Part shown: positions 12,538-13,098 of the stretch, piece after piece
Layout of the letters: every line of letters starts with the position of its first letter
Numbering within the stretch: the stretch's first letter is position 1
Assembly (NCBI GenBank): GCA_937891245.1
Contig: CALAGB010000074.1
Coordinates: 1-13,098 of the forward strand
Source: an uncultured Thermomicrobiales bacterium
Lineage (GTDB): Bacteria > Chloroflexota > Chloroflexia > Thermomicrobiales > Thermomicrobiaceae
Length of the DNA stretch: 13,098 nucleotides
Reading direction: 5' to 3'
The notes under the pieces: model-generated
Told to the model about the DNA's origin: nothing
Databases searched by the model: none
What the model saw: only the letters and a program-made list of their open reading frames with translations
Position numbers and translations under genes: made by a program

Positions 12538-13098
12538 ATGCAGACGAACATGAATCCTCAGGCGTTCATCGCCAAATGGTCGAACGCCAGTCTGAAGGAG
12601 CGCTCGGCAGCGCAGGAGCATTTCATCAATCTCTGCCAGATGCTCGGCGAGAAGACGCCGGCCGAGGCGGACCCCGATGGCAGTTGGTACACCTTCGAGA
12701 AGGGCGTCGATAAGATTTCCGGCGGTTCCGGCTTCGCTGATGTTTGGCTACGCGGGCATTTTGCCTGGGAGTACAAAGGGAACCGGGCCGATCTGAACGC
12801 GGCCTACCAGCAGCTTCTGCAATATCGCGAGGCGCTGGAGAACCCGCCGCTGCTCGTCGTCTGCGATCTCAACCGCTTCGAGATTCACACCAACTTCACC
12901 AATACGGTGGCGCGCGTCTATGCCTTCGATTTGAGCGAACTCGATACGCCGGACAACCTGCGGTTGCTGCGCGCGCTTTTCACCGATCCCGAAAGCCTGC
13001 GCCCGACCGTCACACGCGAGAGCGTCACGGAAGAAGCAGCCGAACATGTCGGCAAGCTGGCCCTCAGCTTGCATGAACGAGGCGTCGAGCCGCACCAG
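12538..13098 (+). CDS. MmeI-like type II restriction-modification protein, N-terminal part (3' end outside window)
   Basis: The first 187 residues of a single-chain restriction enzyme/DNA methyltransferase of the MmeI (type IIL) class, open to the window edge. In this family one polypeptide carries an N-terminal nuclease, a helical linker, a gamma-class adenine methyltransferase and a target recognition domain. The visible part is the nuclease domain: D68, E78 and K80 in ADVWLRGHFAWEYKG form D-X9-E-X-K, the same spacing as the catalytic D70, E80 and K82 of MmeI as I recall them. Strongly conserved stretches follow: AAYQQLLQYREALENPPLLV and CDLNRFEIHTNFTNT. The first ATG is at 12538; a second at 12550 (MNPQAFIAKW) fits the family N-terminus at least as well, and neither has a clear ribosome binding site. 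The nuclease motif is intact, so cleavage ability is expected if the rest is present. Confidence 0.88.
   Translation, partial: MQTNMNPQAFIAKWSNASLKERSAAQEHFINLCQMLGEKTPAEADPDGSWYTFEKGVDKISGGSGFADVWLRGHFAWEYKGNRADLNAAYQQLLQYREALENPPLLVVCDLNRFEIHTNFTNTVARVYAFDLSELDTPDNLRLLRALFTDPESLRPTVTRESVTEEAAEHVGKLALSLHERGVEPHQ

Overview
The window looks like a chromosomal segment from a high-GC bacterium, most plausibly a Chloroflexota (Thermomicrobia-like) member. That placement is an inference. It rests on the two Tat-dependent lipoprotein solute-binding proteins with long Ser/Thr/Gly-rich linkers, the GC-rich codon use, and several families of structured intergenic repeats of a kind I associate with such genomes. 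No rRNA, tRNA, transposase, integrase or CRISPR array was found.

Layout. The left edge (1-1538, +) holds the C-terminal part of a superfamily 2 helicase whose tail contains a hydrophobic hairpin. Next comes a self-contained small unit (1675-1955): a weak promoter, a strong ribosome binding site, a 39-residue one-helix membrane protein and a perfect GC-rich hairpin. A long non-coding leader (1956-2470) leads into the first transporter operon on the + strand: solute-binding protein (2471-4276), DppB-type permease (4335-5276) and DppC-type permease (5301-6188). A structured spacer (6189-6417) with a 24-bp perfect inverted repeat separates it from a second, paralogous operon on the - strand. That operon reads from right to left: solute-binding protein (10383-8632), DppB-type permease (8271-7330) and DppC-type permease (7329-6418). 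The two operons therefore form a convergent, mirror-image pair. Further right on the - strand is an M24 (Xaa-Pro dipeptidase-like) metallopeptidase (12127-10979). The right edge (12538-13098, +) carries the start of an MmeI-like type II restriction-modification protein with an intact D-X9-E-X-K nuclease motif and a good promoter.

How it fits together. Both transporters have the periplasmic-type receptor and the two membrane subunits but no ATPase subunits here, so both probably use ATPases encoded elsewhere, possibly the same pair. The M24 peptidase could process imported proline-containing peptides, which fits a peptide-uptake module, though the substrate cannot be read from sequence. The helicase and MmeI-like enzyme at the two ends suggest a defence or DNA-processing neighbourhood interrupted by the metabolic block.

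Intergenic regions are unusually rich in structure: perfect palindromes at 1920-1955, 4284-4319 and 6324-6374, and three different multi-hairpin repeat-like elements at 8399-8527, 10831-10947 and 12289-12432. Three start codons were placed downstream of the longest reading frame on ribosome-binding-site or paralogue evidence (8271, 10383, 12127).
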